Shown here one piece after another: positions 11,856 to 23,098 of a stretch of 64,000 nucleotides of DNA (its first letter is position 1; every line of letters starts with the position of its first letter). The notes beneath the pieces are model-generated. The model did no database searches, was not told the DNA's origin, and saw only the letters and a list, made by a program, of their open reading frames with translations. The stretch comes from Hyaloscypha bicolor E (taxonomy: Eukaryota > Ascomycota > Leotiomycetes > Helotiales > Hyaloscyphaceae). The stretch is taken from contig NW_020194693.1 in NCBI RefSeq assembly GCF_002865645.1, forward strand, positions 434,001 through 498,000, in the 5' to 3' direction. The translations under genes and the position numbers were made by a program.

Positions 11856-12215
11856 ATGGATCAAACGGATGGATGTGCGTGGTGTTGGAGATGGAGGCAC
11901 CAGGAGAGTACGGAACTACCGATTGAATGGCTCAGTGAGATCAAGGCTGGTTGGGGTGATGAAAAGAAACACCGCTTGGTGGATGAATTGGTGGGTGGAG
12001 ACTTGAGCCAGGGGTTATCAGCACAAGAATGCCTGGTGAAAAAAGCGGAAAGCAAAGCTTCTTGGGGAATCATTTGCAGAGAACTGGGTCCCTGGCTTCT
12101 CTTCGTTTCCGTGCCTATGCCATATCGCATGGTGAAAAAGCCGTATATCTTAGCCACGAGTGTGGTATACAAGCCATTTCCTCGATCCATCATCCTATGT
12201 TGTACAAAGCTATAG
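11856..12215 (+). CDS. Possible small unknown protein (119 codons)
   Basis: A single frame starting MDQTDGCAWCWRWRHQ. The stretch ESTELPIEWLSEIKAGWGDE followed by KKHRLVDELVGGDLSQGLSA reads as a plausible helix-rich protein; the end (SVPMPYRMVKKPYILATSVV) is less convincing. No motif is recognised. It ends 45 bases before the convergent sec22 stop, so it could equally be a fortuitous frame. Confidence 0.25.
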   Translation: MDQTDGCAWCWRWRHQESTELPIEWLSEIKAGWGDEKKHRLVDELVGGDLSQGLSAQECLVKKAESKASWGIICRELGPWLLFVSVPMPYRMVKKPYILATSVVYKPFPRSIILCCTKL

Positions 12216-12259
12216 TGTGTCTTTTCTCATTTGTGTAGTCAAATGGCAGCAGACGAGAT

Positions 12260-13512
12260 TCAAAAGAATCGCCACCAAATGAAAATTAAAATGAAGAGAC
12301 CAACACCAGCAAACGGTCCGTACTGGCTGAGCAGCAGTTCCCAATTAATTCTCACCGCCGCACGCCTATACTTGGCACTATCCTCTCTCAACCTACTGCT
12401 CACCTGTCCCATGCGCTCCAGACTATCTCCCCTATACAACAGATCCTCGATATTCTTGGTCATAACCTTGGTTACGTCGCGCAGCTCGTCGTTCAGCTTG
12501 TCGAGGTTCTGCGTGGCGCGCGAGTCGGAGTAGGTGGCTTTGGTGCGCGAGATGAAGGTGTCGAACTCCATGAAGGCGTAGGGGCGCATGGTGGAGGAGA
12601 GGACTTGCTGCAAGGGATAGGTGGTGCTGAATTCGGTAGAGAGGTCGGAGAGGTAGGTGAAGGCGAGCTTGCGCGGGTAGGAGCGCTCGCTGATGCACAT
12701 GTAGACTATGTCTTGGGAGATGAGGTAGCTGGTGGGTGTTAGCTGGTGGATTCTGGGATGGGATGGGTTGTGAAGAGAAGGTAATTGATTTGAGGGAATG
12801 TGTTGAGATTGTGATTCGTTCCTTCCCATTGCTACCTTCGGTGCTCGAGGGGATAACTGCAGAGGAGTGAAGTGGGGAACGAGAAGGCGTTCCTTTGGAG
12901 GATAGGCCAACAATGGTGAGATTGCTTTCCCTATACTGGCTCCTTCTCCATATAAACCTAGAACTTACTGACAATGAGGAATGCCAAAGTATACAGACAT
13001 ATAGGAGTTCACTTGAACCAAGCACCAAAGTCCGGGTTTCTGTTTCCAGAATATTGCCGGCAGCGCCTTCTTCTCTTAATTGATTCAACGAGCCACTGAG
13101 CAGACTAGTGCAGCTTCGCACTGACTGCATGGGACCCAAACGTCACTACATTTCTTCCCCGTTCATTATGATACGGTCTCCCTCTAAATTCGAGGACTCA
13201 ATCAGACATTGGAACGTACTGGAGTGTGTATTGGCCGCTTTCGATGCTGGCTTGTGATTCGGAATTTCGAGTGAGTCGACGGAGGACCAGCTTGACTTGA
13301 GACTTGATCTCAGAGAGGTCCGATTCGGCCTATTCGAACTGCAAGTCAGCCTATCAATTCAGCAGCAGGGATGCTCCTCCGTACATGTTCATCATCGACG
13401 GACGCGCAGAGCATGAGGCCTAGAGAAATTAAGTCAGTCCCTGGCCATGATGGGGTACTCGGTTCTCCTAATACTCACCATCCAGCCGGGCTATTTGAGT
13501 TGACTTGATCAT
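12260..13512 (-). CDS. sec22: Vesicle SNARE Sec22 (longin R-SNARE), four exons
   Basis: Sec22 is a tail-anchored R-SNARE for ER-Golgi transport in both directions. Exons (minus strand): 13512-13479, 13419-13385, 13329-13220, 12728-12260. They splice to 216 codons in perfect phase (215 residues; yeast Sec22 is 214). Exon 1 gives MIKSTQIARLDG, exon 2 LMLCASVDDEH, exon 3 SEIKSQVKLVLRRLTRNSES, and the exon 3-4 join gives YTLHYLISQDIVYM. An N-terminal longin domain (about 1-115) is followed by the SNARE helix with the conserved KNIEDLLYRGDSLERM segment, whose Arg is the zero-layer residue, and a C-terminal anchor GPFAGVGLFILIFIWWRFF. The third intron is unusually long (491 nt); exons 1 and 2 are only 34 and 35 nt. 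Confidence 0.95.
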
Positions 13513-14099
13513 CTTGACTCTCTAGATCTGCAGCTCTCTCTGGAAACAGGACAGAACCGTGAGGACTTGGAAAGCTCAAGACAGCATGTGGACCATGATC
13601 TGTCGCAATCTGGAGTTTTGAAATGGTCTGCACCCCCCGGTCACACAGGAGCCCAGGGACTTCAAAGAGATTGATGGTCTTTGTTCAACGAAGGTTGGGG
13701 GCTTCAGGGGAAAGCTTTGGAAGAGGCATAGCTGTTCTATTCACAGCCCGGCTTCAGCAAATCAACATGGGACGAGGCTCGGGAGAATGTTCTTGCGCTC
13801 CGACGCTAGGCACCCCCGCCGGAACCCGGGGAGCTCGTCAGGCGTCAATCGCGAGGCTCGCAACTTTCCACAAACAAAATCAACATTTCGATCTTTCTTC
13901 CTTCTTAAATTTCCATCCAACCTTCAACTCCAACCTTCTTCCTTGCAACATCAACCACAACACTCTACATCTATCACCGTAACTTCTTGTTCTGGTACAA
14001 GGTGTTGTGATCGACTTCCTCCTCACCCCCTGACTTTGTACTTCTTTGTACACTACCCACACACCTGCTTTCAACGCTCTCCCACGCCTGTTGCCGATC

Positions 14100-15489
14100 A
14101 TGGGGGCACCCATTCGCGTACCGCCGACCCGACCCTCAACTCCAACATTCGAGCATCAACTTCCTCCTACCCGCCCATCAACTCCCACCTTCGGTCGCAT
14201 TGAGAGGATTGCTGAGGCTCCCTCAAGGGCTGATCCCAATCTCCCTCTGGTTGAGACGTCGTCGCCGATTCAAGCTCCTCCATCTCCTATGGAAGCCTCA
14301 CAACCCGACCGTGTTAACTCCAATGACCCTGGTGATGACACGACTGAAGGGAACGAGCAGAATGGTCATCAAACTACTTCTGTAAGTCCCCAAATCGCTC
14401 ATATGATATATATCTATATGTTCCCTTCTTGTCGCAAGCGCGTTGTTTGCCGCTCACCCGCCCATTTTCCTTTATCTCGATTTCGTGTCGTTTACCGCTC
14501 TGCCCCTTTTCCTTCATCTCAATTCACATTCAGCGCACTTTTGTTAGCGCACAAAGATTTCACAATCTTTCACTTGAAACCCTGCCCTCATATATCATAG
14601 ACAGACAGTGCCTTCTAAATGTACTTTGTCTTTTTTCCCCTGTGCCCCCTTTCCGTTTTTCTGTTCTCAGCCAGGACGGGCATCCGTCGCCTTTGCTAGT
14701 CAGTTGTTCCACAACCAATCCTCCGTTATCTCCCCTTTCTTCGCACTTGCTTTATATCCAGATAGCCCAAAAGGCGTCAACTAACAACTGCAAGGATCCC
14801 AACCCCGCTGTTCCGGTCGGCAATGGAGATCATGATGAGCCAAATGAAGATATGAGGTTGTCCTCATGCTCCCGCCGTTCCTACATCCCAACTCCATACA
14901 ATAGCCCAATCGCACGCAACCCCCGACAACGCTCACCCAACGGTATCCCTTCAACTCGCCTCAGAGGAGGAGGCCCAAAGCGATTTGCTGGTAGTCCGAT
15001 TACCCCAGCCGCGAAGAAGTCGAAGGTTATTCTCAATGGCCGTGGCAACAAAAAGGACCGTATGTACGATGATGCCGAGGCAGTCCTTGCAGATGGTAAT
15101 TCGCCACTGTATGATGATGTCGATGTCACTGTAAGTACTAACTCACAACATCGCAAAACAAAGGCTTATCATTTTGGTAGGCCATTCTTCAGCACCCGAC
15201 TGCCGTGAAGACCCTCGAAGGATTGCCCATGTATGACCACCTTCAAGGCCTCTCTCCGGATGCGCTTCGCCAAGCCGTTAATGATTTCATCAGCAATGGC
15301 CGCAGTGGGTACCATGACCCGGACTACCTTGGACAGGGTTTGGCTGCGAGAGTTGTTCGAGGTCGCGGTGAATTCGACGAATATCTTGAGCATACGTTCC
15401 AGGAGACTTGGATTGAGAGAGAAGGAGAAGGAGAAGGAGAAGACGAAAAGGCTGCGGCATCGGATGAGAACCCTGCCAAGGCTGCCTAA
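14100..15489 (+). CDS. Unknown Pro-rich/basic protein, three exons
   Basis: Proposed exons: 14100-14381, 14762-15130, 15193-15489 (315 residues, all phase 0). All donors are GTAAGT. The second acceptor could instead be the AG at 15179-15180, adding four residues in frame. The N-terminus has a twice-written PPTRPSTPTF motif (residues about 6-15 and 23-32). The centre is Pro/Arg/Lys-rich with SPNGIPSTRLRGGGPKRF and TPAAKKSKVIL, which would suit nuclear import. The C-terminal exon looks folded (GLSPDALRQAVNDFISNGRS, then YLEHTFQETW) and ends in a short GEGEGEDEK acidic stretch. No family recognised. The 380-nt first intron is T-rich and might hide a small exon. Confidence 0.6.
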
Positions 15490-16660
15490 GTCTTTTTCGT
15501 ACCATCCTATCCTTTTCTAAATATGTTTTTCTTTCTTTTCTCTTGTTGTCTGTTCTCTGGAGTTTGGCCAAAACGATACCCTGGATTTTTTTCTGTTTTT
15601 GTCTGATGATACCCCTTCGTTTTTTTGTAAAGATTAGATACCGGAAATTTTACCAGATGGCTCTGCCACACCAAAAAGGTTCCGAGTGATGCTTGTGACG
15701 AATGGATGCCCGTACCCTGGAACAGGAGCCTTACTCAGCCCGTGGACTTCGGAGGAATGCCTTGGACTTCAAATGATTAGATTGTATGAGGTACGTTGTG
15801 TAGGTTTGTCGTTTCACCTTTCTTGTGTAGCTTTTATGATATACTCAGCTCTGCATGATATGAAAGGATCTACACAACAGAAAAGAATGGGTTAAGCTGT
15901 TCAGCATCACAATCTCATTCGGGGGGCCTCCTCATGGAGCCCATCTCTGCAAGCCTTCAGGCTGGCGAGTCTAGCTTCCTCCGCTGTGACTCTGGTGCAT
16001 GAGGTAAGTTTTTTTTTAGCCGATCTGCCGTTGAATATATTTTAGGTATGATGGTAAGAACAACGATTCAACGACGATGCGCTGATCATGCAAATGCTAC
16101 ACTGATTTGAATGTAGATTATCTTCTGAGGTGGAACATTAAAAGGATGGCGAGTGGAGACTGGAGAGTGAGATTGACGCGGGGCACTGGATTGTAGCCTG
16201 GGAGAATAGGGGGATTGCTCTGACGGATCCCATTAATCTTGGAACACGAGGATGGGTTTTGGAAATGTGGGATTTGGCTACTTTCCTGTGTGAAACGAAC
16301 TGTCACGGTGAGGAGTCCGGGATTGGAAAAAGGGGTTCGAAAATGCAACAGGTGAAGTATTCGCAGATCACAACCTGCACCGTCGCATCCTTATCATTCA
16401 GCATTCGCAATGTTAAACCCCAGTGTCTCCATAACCAAGAAGCAGAAATCTGAATGGATTAAACATTCGAGTTATTGAGATGTGATCACGTGACCGTAGC
16501 CACGGTCTTAAATTTTCTGGCGATTTGTTTTCCCAGCCTTGCCAATATATCTTGAGCTCCAACCCAGCTGCTTCCACCAACAACCAACTTCCTCCATCAA
16601 ATTATTCCTCGCTCCCCAAGTCCCACCCACGACTTCGAACCCCTTCGCAACCTTGCTAAC
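15490..16660. other. Intergenic, nothing recognised
   Basis: T-rich 3' flank of the preceding gene, then ordinary sequence with no convincing frame. A CT-rich, CCAAC-containing leader directly precedes the SNRNP27 start. Confidence 0.5.
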
Positions 16661-17677
16661 ATGGCAGAACCACCACACAAGCGCGCCCGCCGCCCAGACA
16701 GCAAGCAGATGTGGGATGACTCCGACCGCCGCGCGCCCATTCAGTCCCGCGAGCGCGACGAGCCTGCGCCGAGAGAGAGGGAACGACGCGATGATAGGCG
16801 GGATGATCGGGATAGAGAGAGGGATCGGAATAGGCGATATCGCAGTCGGAGTCCGAGAAGGGATGAGAGGGATAGAGACCGGAGAGGCGGTAGAGATACG
16901 CGAGGTGGTGGAAGAGGCAGAGACGAGAGGGATGATGAGAGAGGTGGACGGCGGGGTGAGGATAGAGGTGGCGGTGCAAGACGGGATAGAGGTGAGTCTA
17001 TACTGGGGAGGGTGGACCTGGTTGTTAGGAGTAGGTCTAACACTTCTTTGCAAGAACGAGAACGAGATGGTGTACGAGAGAGGGAGAGGAGTAGGAGTCC
17101 GAGACGCGAGAGAGGTGAGTATCCAGTCACACCAGGACAAGCCAATCTGGTTGTTAGGAGTAGGTCTAACACTTCTTTGCAAGACCGAGGACGGGATGGT
17201 GTGCGCGAGAGGGAGAGGAGTAGGAGCCCGAGACGCGAACGAGAGCTTGAGAAGTTGAAGGTAGAGGGGAAGGTGCTGGCCGAGGAAGAATTCACGAAGA
17301 GCCGCACCGCGACGCCACCTGTGAGTTTTAAGGTTGGTGAGAAAGCCACTGGTGGAACTGGAGACCAAGGACAAGGACAGGATCATGATCGGATGGATGT
17401 CGAATCCGGAACGGAGAAGAAGGACAAGAGGAAGGGAAAGAAGGGCAAAGCGAAGTCTCCCCCACCGGAAGACGATGAGGATATCATGGTTGATGATGAT
17501 GCGCTGGCGGATATGCAGGCTATGATGGGCTTTGGGGGCTTTGGCACGACGCATCAGCAGAAGGTCGCAGGAAATGAGATTTATGCGGTCAGGAAGGAGA
17601 AGAAGACGGAGTATCGGCAGTATATGAATCGGGTTGGTGGGTTCAATAGGCCGCTTAGTCCGACGAGGGAATCATGA
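16661..17677 (+). CDS. U4/U6.U5 tri-snRNP 27 kDa protein homologue (SNRNP27/SNUT3)
   Basis: SNRNP27 is an RS-rich protein of the spliceosomal tri-snRNP. The N-terminal two-thirds are RD/RE/RS-rich (RSRSPRR blocks), then comes a Lys-rich and acidic linker, and the C-terminal 55 residues carry the family signature: MMGFGGFGTTHQQKV, then EYRQYMNRVGGFNRPLSP. The whole span is open (338 codons), but it holds two probable introns, 16992-17054 (63 nt) and 17115-17183 (69 nt), both with GTGAGT, GGTCTAAC and TTTGCAAG. Both are multiples of three and free of stops, so retained and spliced forms are both in frame; the spliced form has 294 residues. The intron-like parts encode hydrophobic sequence (RVDLVVRSRSNTSL) out of keeping with the RS domain, which favours splicing. 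Confidence 0.9.
   Translation: MAEPPHKRARRPDSKQMWDDSDRRAPIQSRERDEPAPRERERRDDRRDDRDRERDRNRRYRSRSPRRDERDRDRRGGRDTRGGGRGRDERDDERGGRRGEDRGGGARRDRGESILGRVDLVVRSRSNTSLQERERDGVRERERSRSPRRERGEYPVTPGQANLVVRSRSNTSLQDRGRDGVRERERSRSPRRERELEKLKVEGKVLAEEEFTKSRTATPPVSFKVGEKATGGTGDQGQGQDHDRMDVESGTEKKDKRKGKKGKAKSPPPEDDEDIMVDDDALADMQAMMGFGGFGTTHQQKVAGNEIYAVRKEKKTEYRQYMNRVGGFNRPLSPTRES
16992..17254 (+). repeat. Tandem duplication of an intron plus RS-coding exon
   Basis: The unit from 16992 (intron 63 nt + 60-nt exon) is repeated from 17115 (intron 69 nt + matching exon). Shared runs include TGGTTGTTAGGAGTAGGTCT and AACACTTCTTTGCAAG inside the introns, and GAGAGGGAGAGGAGTAGGAG in the exons. The upstream ends of the two introns differ. 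Confidence 0.85.
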
Positions 17678-18189
17678 AGTGTGGGCATTGAGAGTTATTG
17701 GAGACTTTGTGAAAGACCTTCTGCTGGACCTTCTCGGAGAGTTATGTTGGTTCGATGCGGAATTGAGATGAAGACCCAAGTACCATGGGTTTCTGGTATG
17801 TGTTCCTGGTGGACTTCTACGAAGAATTGAAGTCTGTCCCATGGGGACTTCGGGTCGTCACGACATAAACAAACATTGCCATGCCTATGGGCTTTTTAAG
17901 CATAATAAACGAGAAACGCAATAAAACATCCCGTCCACATCTAGTCCAGAACAGGGTGTCTCACCCACCGTGACCATCAAAGGCTCCTAAAACGACTAGC
18001 GCGAGCCTTCCCGGCAGCCTCGCGCCGCAGGCTGATTGCGCCCTGAACTTGTAACGGTGTTCTCAAGCCTCCTCAGTTCCATCTCAACCCCACTCCGCCC
18101 ACAACCTCGAGCTCCCACACACTCATTCTGGAGCTCTGGTTCTTCCCAACCTTCCTTCCATTCATTCCCCCTCTAATTTCTCCTCCGCA

Positions 18190-20774
18190 ATGAAGTTTCT
18201 CGGAGGGCTCGCGGCGGTGCTGGCGGTAGTCGCCGCGGCTGACGACACAGCGATTCTGTACAAGGAGATTGCGAGAAATGCGAACCAGAGCTTGCTTTGG
18301 GGCCCATATCGCCCGAATCTGTATTTTGGCGTCCGGCCGAGGATTCCTAAGAGCTTGATGGGTGGCCTCATGTGGTCGAAGGTGGAGAATTTCCAGGATG
18401 TGCAGAATAGTAGGTCTTCTTGTTCTCTTTTTGAGTCAATTGGGGAGGGTTAAGGGCAGGGGAAGCGCTTGTAAACTTGCGACCAAGAAAGGGCTAATTG
18501 GCGGTAGATTTCAGACATACTTGTGAACAAGGGGATGGCATGAAAGGCTATGGTTGGGACGAATTCGATGCCAGGAGCGGCGGGGTGCAGACTATCTACG
18601 ACGAGGGCAATGGCATCGATGTCAGGACCATGTTCGTTAAGATCCCTGGTGGAAGTAACGGAGGTAGCTGGGCTGCGCGAATAAGGGGTACGGCGAGGAA
18701 AGATGCGCCGCCGGATTTGAAGACTACCGTTGTGTTTTACGCTTCGTTGGAGGGGTTGGGAGCTCTGGAGGTCGAGAATGTGGAGCCTGTGGGATATGAG
18801 GGCGATGTTACGTTGAAGGGGGAAAGTGATGGGCTGGGAGAGTATAAGTTGGTGGTTACAGGGGGAAGAGGCTACCATCCTAAGAACTCACATGCGGCGT
18901 ATGAGGAGAAACCGCTGGATCGGACGTTTGTGAACTCCCTCACGGCGCCGGATCAGATCCTTTGGCAGACGAAGCCAATTCTGTTCAAGATGTTGAAGGA
19001 ATCGGTCGACAAGTATGTTGAGAAGTATGGGGAAGAGAATGTACCTCCACCTTCCCAGGTGTACACCATTAACCACAATCCTGGACCTGGAAATATCCAC
19101 ATGATCCAGAAAGTGTTCGAGGGAAACTTCGAATTCGATGTCATCTTCAATAGTGGATCTTCTGGAAAGGAGTACTTCAGTTCAGATGTGAGCAAGTTCA
19201 TTGAGAATACCTCCAAGGGATTCTTCGAACGCTTTATTGCTACATTTGATCCAAAGCCTCCGTTTGACGTCGAGAAGCTGCAGAGATTTGGCACGAACCT
19301 GTTTTCGAATCTGCTTGGAGGTTTGGGATATTTCTATGGTGATTCAGTGGTTGATCGATCATATGCTCCGGAGTATGATGAGGAGAATGAAGGATTCTGG
19401 GAAGAGACACAGGCCGCTAGGGAGAAGCACCAGGAGCAGTTGGAAGGCCCTTCCGAGCTCTTTACCACCATCCCGTCGAGATCGTTCTTTCCTCGAGGTT
19501 TCTATTGGGATGAAGGATTCCACCTCATTCCAATTGCTGATTGGGACATGGATCTTGCGCTCGAAGTTGTCAAAAGTTGGTTCAATCTTATGGATGCGGA
19601 TGGATGGATTGGACGTGAACAGATTCTTGGTGCCGAAGCACGCAGCAAGGTGCCGCAAGAATTCCAGACGCAGTATCCTCACTACGCCAACCCGCCTACT
19701 CTATTCTTCATCATCGACGCCTTGATCACCAAGATTGGTGCGTTGAATGGAACCACTCCTCCAGTAAAGGAATCCTTGGGCCAGAAGCCAACTCCTGTGC
19801 ATCTGAAAAATCCAGATTTAGCGCTTCACTACCTCCGAGAACTTTATCCCAAGCTGAAGGCACACTATCATTGGTTCCGCCGAACTCAAGCTGGAGACCT
19901 GAAATCCTACGACCGCGATGCTTTCAGCTCCAAGGAAGGATACAGATGGCGTGGACGAACCCCCCAGCACATTCTGACCTCTGGTCTCGACGACTATCCG
20001 CGTCCTCAACCCCCTCATCCGGGAGAGCTGCACGTCGACCTCATGTCCTGGATGGGCATGATGACCAAATCCCTCAAGAACATTGCCACCCTCCTCCAGA
20101 TGGATGACGACGTCGCCGAGCTAACTACCATTGAGACCGCCATCCTGCGCAACATCGACGACCTGCACTGGAGCGAGAAAGAAAAGTGCTACTGCGACGC
20201 CACAATCGACGACTTCGAAGAGAACGCCCTCGTCTGCCACAAGGGCTACATTTCTCTCTTCCCTTTCTTAACGGGACTACTTGAACCAAAGAGCGAGAAG
20301 TTGGGCCATATACTTACTTTATTGGGTGATGAAGAGGAGCTGTGGAGTGAGTTTGGGTTGAGGAGTTTGAGCAAGAAGGATGAGTTTTATGGGACGGCGG
20401 AGAATTATTGGAGGGGTCCTGTGTGGATGAATATGAACTATCTTGCTGTTGCGCAGTTACTCGTAGGCTCACTTCCCTTCCCCTCTCTTCCTCTTCCCCA
20501 ACCATCCAACTAACGAAAATAGAAATACGCACAAACTCCCGGCCCCTACCAAGAAAAATCCAAAGATCTCTACTCAAGACTGAGATTGAACCTCATCAGA
20601 ACAGTCTTTGATTCATGGCAAGAGACAGGCTTTGCATGGGAGCAGTATAACCCTGAAACGGGCAAGGGGCAAAGGACGCAGCATTTCACGGGCTGGACGA
20701 GTCTCGTGGTCAAGATCATGGGGATGCCAGATTTGAGTGGTGGGAAGTGGGAGGTTGGGCATGATGAGCTGTGA
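18190..20774 (+). CDS. Mannosyl-oligosaccharide glucosidase (glucosidase I, GH63), ER
   Basis: Glucosidase I removes the outermost glucose from the transferred N-glycan in the ER lumen, the first trimming step of glycoprotein quality control (yeast Cwh41). Exons: 18190-18409, 18508-20462, 20523-20774, giving 808 residues in correct phase. The N-terminus MKFLGGLAAVLAVVAAADD is a signal peptide. Family landmarks: NLYFGVRPRIPKSLMGGLMW near residue 45, SRSFFPRGFYWDEGFHLIPI near 400, PTLFFIIDALI after it, and AENYWRGPVWMNMNYL near 705, with GKGQRTQHFTGWTSLV in the last exon. The splice junctions restore QDVQN-NFRHTCEQGDG and AQLL-KYAQTPGPYQ. Yeast Cwh41 has a membrane anchor, whereas here the leader could be cleaved. 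Confidence 0.95.
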
Positions 20775-21622
20775 GTTTACGAAAAGAAAGAGACAGATCT
20801 GAAAGCTTGTGGTATATAAAATTCCTGGCCGGATGTTTGGAAATATTTCCAATGTGTTATATACATCAGGGAAACGGAAGGAAAAGTTTGCTCCTGTCTT
20901 TTGGAGGTTGTGTAACGTGAGGGCTTTTGTTGCACGTCGTGAAGACCTGTTGTAACACACGGAGATGCGGGAGGCGTTCGTTTGGGACGCCTTTGCCGGC
21001 GACCTGTAGTTCAGGCGTTTTTCTTTGATGTTTTGTCCCTCTGCTGAAATCAGAGGAAGTATCTTGGACGGTGAGACCGAGAGATATATTTCCATCCAGT
21101 CATGACCGAGGTTAGAGCCAAGATGAAGATGCAGCAGAATCTCTCGTGACCGTGGGCAAACCGTTCCTCATTAGCCCTTCGAGAAGCAACTGGTGCAAGA
21201 AGCGAGGTCCCGAAATAGAAAGATCATCCCACAGTAACCCTCTCAGCAAAAGCCACGAGTTGTAGCTTTTGACATCATGTTCCGGAATCAGTGCTTATGT
21301 CAAACCTCGCACCGCATTAGCTCATCCTACGGTCCAGTAAGTGAAATTCGCTACCCCTTTCCGGTCTTGGACTGGCACCCTGTACGACGGCCCCTTACCC
21401 CACATACGCCGCATGACTCACGCCCCGCCGTCCTCCAATCGTAAGTTTTACGTGCGATAAATTAACGTCGCAACGAGCCAAGGAAAATCATAAAACCCAC
21501 AACTGGTCTATGGCAAACAAGGCATTGCAAACATTGATGTATTGATCTCAGGCAGAGCAGAGGTCACCAACCACAGCACGTTTATCAGAGCTAATTGAAC
21601 ACCCAACTCAATCCGTGTCAGG
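20775..21622. other. Intergenic, nothing recognised
   Basis: No coding sense on either strand. Holds the 3' flank of glucosidase I and the promoter side of the SDR gene. Confidence 0.5.
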
Positions 21623-22896
21623 ATGAATCCTATCAACACCAAGCCTTACGCACTCCCGTCGAATGCAACCTGGTTGAGTGAGTCTCTATTCACATTTCTA
21701 AGCTAACGTCTGGGGAACAAAAACTGAAGATTGGCGGCTTGTTAACACCTGAAAGTCACCGGCTGCTCATCAGGCATCGGCCGTGCGATAGCTGAATTGA
21801 TCGCTAGCAAGCCGACCCAGCGCCTTATAGCCACGGCTCGCAAGCCAGCAGACCTCTCCTACCTCCCTGATGGGAATGCCAACATCCTCAAGCTTGCCTT
21901 GGACGTGACGTCGGCTGCTTCGGTCGACGCTGCTTTCACGGCTGCTGCTGAGCGTAAGTCTCGATTTCCTTAGAGTATCCATTTCCTATTTCTCACTATC
22001 TCATGATATAATTTCCTCCCGAAATAATACATATCCCCAGTTTGTCCCTGGGAAATCTATATCGAGCAACTGCTGACTGCCCCCTTTCGCAGACTTTGGC
22101 AAAGATTTCCACCTCGACGTCGTGGTGAACAATGCCGGGTACTCTCTCTCGGGTGACACCGAGTCTGCCACGGAAGAGGAGATGCACCAGGAGATGGAGA
22201 CTCTATTCTTTGGCACAGTGCGCGTGACGACGCGTGCTATTGCTGTCATGCGACAAGATAAGACCGATGACGGCGTCCATCGCGGCGGCATCGTGTTCAA
22301 CATCTCCTCGCTGGCGGGAATCGTCGGCTTACCCGGACACTCGTTTTACCACGCGGGCAAATTCGCTGTCGAGGGCTGGTCTGAGTCTGTGGCGAGGGAG
22401 ATGCATCCGGATTGGAATGGTGGGTTTCCCCTTTCCCCCTTTCCTCCATTGCCCTCCTTCCATTATAGCAATCCCTCGCATTCCTCTTCAAAATCGAAAT
22501 TCAACAAATCAATACGTGTAATGAAACGCTTGCGGCTAACTTGTACTTCACTCAGTCAACTTCTGCATTGTCGAGCCCAGCGGCGTAAAAACCAACTTCG
22601 AAGGCCACTCAAAAGCGCACACGGCGCCGCACCCCGCGTATCAAGATCCCTCCATGCCAGCGCGCAGACTCGAGTTCTACGTCAATGCTGGCATTAAAGC
22701 CGGTGGTGGTGGTCTCCTTATCGAGCCGTCTGCGCTGGCGGAGACGCTTTTCATGATTGCGGCCAGGGGCGAAAAGGTCCCGCTTCGCCTTCCGTTGGGT
22801 GCGACGGCGTGGAAGATGATTAAGGGGAAGGTTGAGGGGCTTCTGGGGGAGTTGGAGGTGGTTAAGGAGATTAGTGGGATGGGGAAGGACCTTTGA
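21623..22896 (+). CDS. Short-chain dehydrogenase/reductase (classical SDR), four exons
   Basis: An NAD(P)-dependent oxidoreductase of the classical SDR fold, cytosolic or peripheral, substrate unknown. Exons: 21623-21677, 21756-21953, 22093-22419, 22556-22896, giving 306 residues in phase. The cofactor motif is ITGCSSGIGRAIAEL (residues about 19-33), then NNAGYSLSGD (about 96), the catalytic serine in VFNISSLAGIVG (about 155) and the YHAGK active-site Tyr/Lys (about 170). The segment IVEPSGVKTNFEG follows as in families related to fungal retinol/17-beta-type and Ayr1-type reductases. The C-terminal 60 residues are amphipathic with no clear membrane span. Intron 3 is 136 nt. The N-terminal 18 residues come from a tiny exon that begins at the only good ATG. 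Confidence 0.9.
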
Positions 22897-23098
22897 CTCG
22901 CAGTGATTGATGTGCGTGGGGAGTGGATGGCTGGGAAATGGTTCACCAGGGTTACTATTTTGCTTCGCCTACCAGATACCTATTTTACCCGCAGAACACG
23001 AAAGAAGGTGGATGGTCTTCCAGAAGTGCTCATTTCTTTGGCCCTGTTCTCCATTATTGCCATCCTTTAAGCTCATAGGTCCAATCTTTCCCCCATTA

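Noticed and set aside
12432..13139. 235-codon open frame on the minus strand overlapping sec22
   Set aside because: It is the shadow frame over the true last exon and long intron of sec22; its sequence is Arg/His/Ser-rich without family features.
16508..17554. Long open frame (348 codons) on the minus strand opposite SNRNP27
   Set aside because: It is the antisense of the low-complexity RS/RD domain; Leu/Ser/Pro repeats are the mirror of Arg/Glu codons, and the plus strand carries a recognised family domain.
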